This document shows, in pieces, positions 63,421 through 64,000 of a stretch of 64,000 nucleotides of DNA. Source of the stretch: Aquimarina latercula DSM 2041 (GTDB lineage Bacteria > Bacteroidota > Bacteroidia > Flavobacteriales > Flavobacteriaceae); the NCBI RefSeq assembly GCF_000430645.1, contig NZ_KE387185.1, forward strand, positions 62,001 through 126,000, read 5' to 3'. Each line of letters opens with the position of its first letter. Position 1 is the stretch's first letter. Position numbers and translations under genes: made by a program. The notes beneath the pieces were generated by a model. The model was not told the DNA's origin. It was given only the letters and a program-made list of their open reading frames with translations, and ran no database searches.

Positions 63421-63861
63421 ATGAAAAAATTAATCATATTTCTAACATTTTCCTGCATAGTTCAGTATGGATTTAGTCAAGTAAGTGTAAATCCAATAGT
63501 AGAATGCCCTCCCTGCAGACCTATTTCTGGGTGTGGAGTATGTTGGGAAAACCAACAACAAGCCAATAATTGCGAAATAAACAGGTCAGATGATTTCGAC
63601 AATATAAAAGAATCTCAGCTTACAGTCTATCCGAGTCCAATAAAAAATGGAAATTTTTCTATTACATATAACAGAGAAATTACAGGAAAAATAAAAATCG
63701 TAAACCAACTAGGTGCAATCGTAAAAATTATAGAACCTTCTAGTGCTAAATCAAACCATATGACGATTAACGTCAATCTAGAAGCTGGACTATACTTTAT
63801 GATATATTACGACACGAAAAGAAAAGAAAAAATCACTAAGAAATTATTGTTTACTAAATAG
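63421..63861 (+). CDS. small Cys-rich secreted protein with type IX sorting domain
   Basis: The 146 residues begin with a signal peptide ending in YGFSQ. A short cysteine-rich segment (VECPPCRPISGCGVCWENQQ) follows, and the C-terminal 80 residues are a type A T9SS sorting domain: LTVYPSPIKNGNFSITY, IKIVNQLGAIV, LEAGLYFMIYY and KKLLFTK. It should be exported by the gliding-associated type IX system and attached to the cell surface. It starts 65 bases after the di-heme gene on the same strand and before a terminator, so the two are probably co-transcribed. Confidence 0.82.
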   Translation: MKKLIIFLTFSCIVQYGFSQVSVNPIVECPPCRPISGCGVCWENQQQANNCEINRSDDFDNIKESQLTVYPSPIKNGNFSITYNREITGKIKIVNQLGAIVKIIEPSSAKSNHMTINVNLEAGLYFMIYYDTKRKEKITKKLLFTK

Positions 63862-63876
63862 CTTTTGTTTTGACTG

Positions 63877-63927
63877 AGGGAAGGTTGTGCACAAATTTAA
63901 ATTATTCATTACCAAACAACCTTCTCT
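63877..63927 (+). terminator. terminator after the T9SS protein gene
   Basis: Arms 63877-63888 and 63916-63927 form a 12-bp stem with one wobble pair, followed by CTTTTTCTTTT. The loop is long (27 bases). Confidence 0.65.
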
Positions 63928-63985
63928 TTTTCTTTTAATATTTCGATTATGTAAAATGATAATGAAATATAACTGATGAAGCTTT

Positions 63986-64000
63986 ATGAACACCAAAAAA
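63986..64000 (+). CDS. possible start of a further gene, cut by the window edge
   Basis: An ATG followed by AAC ACC AAA AAA (MNTKK) begins 15 bases before the right edge, beyond the terminator. A basic start of this kind would suit a signal peptide, but five codons are not enough to identify a gene. Confidence 0.2.

Noticed and set aside
1..64000. tRNA, rRNA, transposase, integrase, phage or defence-island genes
   Set aside because: Reading both strands and all gaps gave no cloverleaf with conserved tRNA bases, no rRNA-like sequence and no mobility gene; only the 82-bp palindromic element suggests mobility.

Overview
The window reads as the chromosome of a low-GC marine flavobacterium (Bacteroidota, Flavobacteriaceae, most like Aquimarina and its relatives). 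The support is AT-rich DNA, promoters of the Bacteroidetes type (TTG near -33, TAnnTTTG near -7), weak or absent Shine-Dalgarno sequences, many short-signal lipoproteins, a type IX secretion C-terminal domain, a LytTR/TPR-kinase two-component system and a Bat (Bacteroides aerotolerance) operon. No rRNA, tRNA, CRISPR array, phage or transposase gene was seen. The genus is inferred from gene content only.

Layout. 1-9 kb: the 5' end of a plsC-like acyltransferase, trpS, a membrane-anchored PAF-acetylhydrolase-like esterase, a BlaI/BlaR1-type repressor-protease pair behind three tandem operators, two secreted proteins, and pheS with a coupled small gene. 9-16 kb: cvpA, then SulP transporter / beta-carbonic anhydrase / SulP transporter, and a DUF418 membrane protein. 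16-26 kb: a complete minus-strand moxR-DUF58-bat operon with a flavodoxin-like reductase inside it and an 82-bp palindromic repeat between moxR and the DUF58 gene. 26-34 kb: single genes (SDR, AlbA_2-domain protein, lipoprotein hydrolase, phosphoesterase, kelch-like lipoprotein, TapB-like protein, 3'-5' exonuclease, serine hydrolase). 34-41 kb: a minus-strand string of closely packed genes (hemB, terB-like, cytochrome c, dinB-like, CNNM/CBS, ogt, sensor kinase, LytTR regulator).

41-49 kb: an ABC ATPase with a permease fused to an M1 aminopeptidase, then two tandem paralogous secreted proteins with a carboxypeptidase-regulatory-like domain. 49-58 kb: two lipoproteins and a heme-biosynthesis operon (hemA-hemC-hemD-hemE, a DUF6973 gene, an EI24-like gene, hemF) divergent from an AraC-type regulator. 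With hemB this gives hemA, B, C, D, E and F in one window. 58-64 kb: a lipoprotein with a C-terminal DUF2314-like domain, a secreted protein of about 1330 residues combining seven cysteine-rich modules, a carbohydrate-binding-like module, a COG4315-like repeat and a di-heme oxidoreductase domain, and a small cysteine-rich protein carrying a type IX sorting domain.

Most of the window is ordinary housekeeping sequence. The points most worth a second look are: the carbonic anhydrase that lacks its zinc-ligand histidine (Arg111), the three 18-bp operators in front of blaI, the secreted di-heme protein whose only nearby type IX sorting tag is on the next gene, the small candidate transcription unit at 8.5-8.7 kb, the possible non-coding RNA at 33.9-34.2 kb, and the palindromic element inside the moxR-bat operon.
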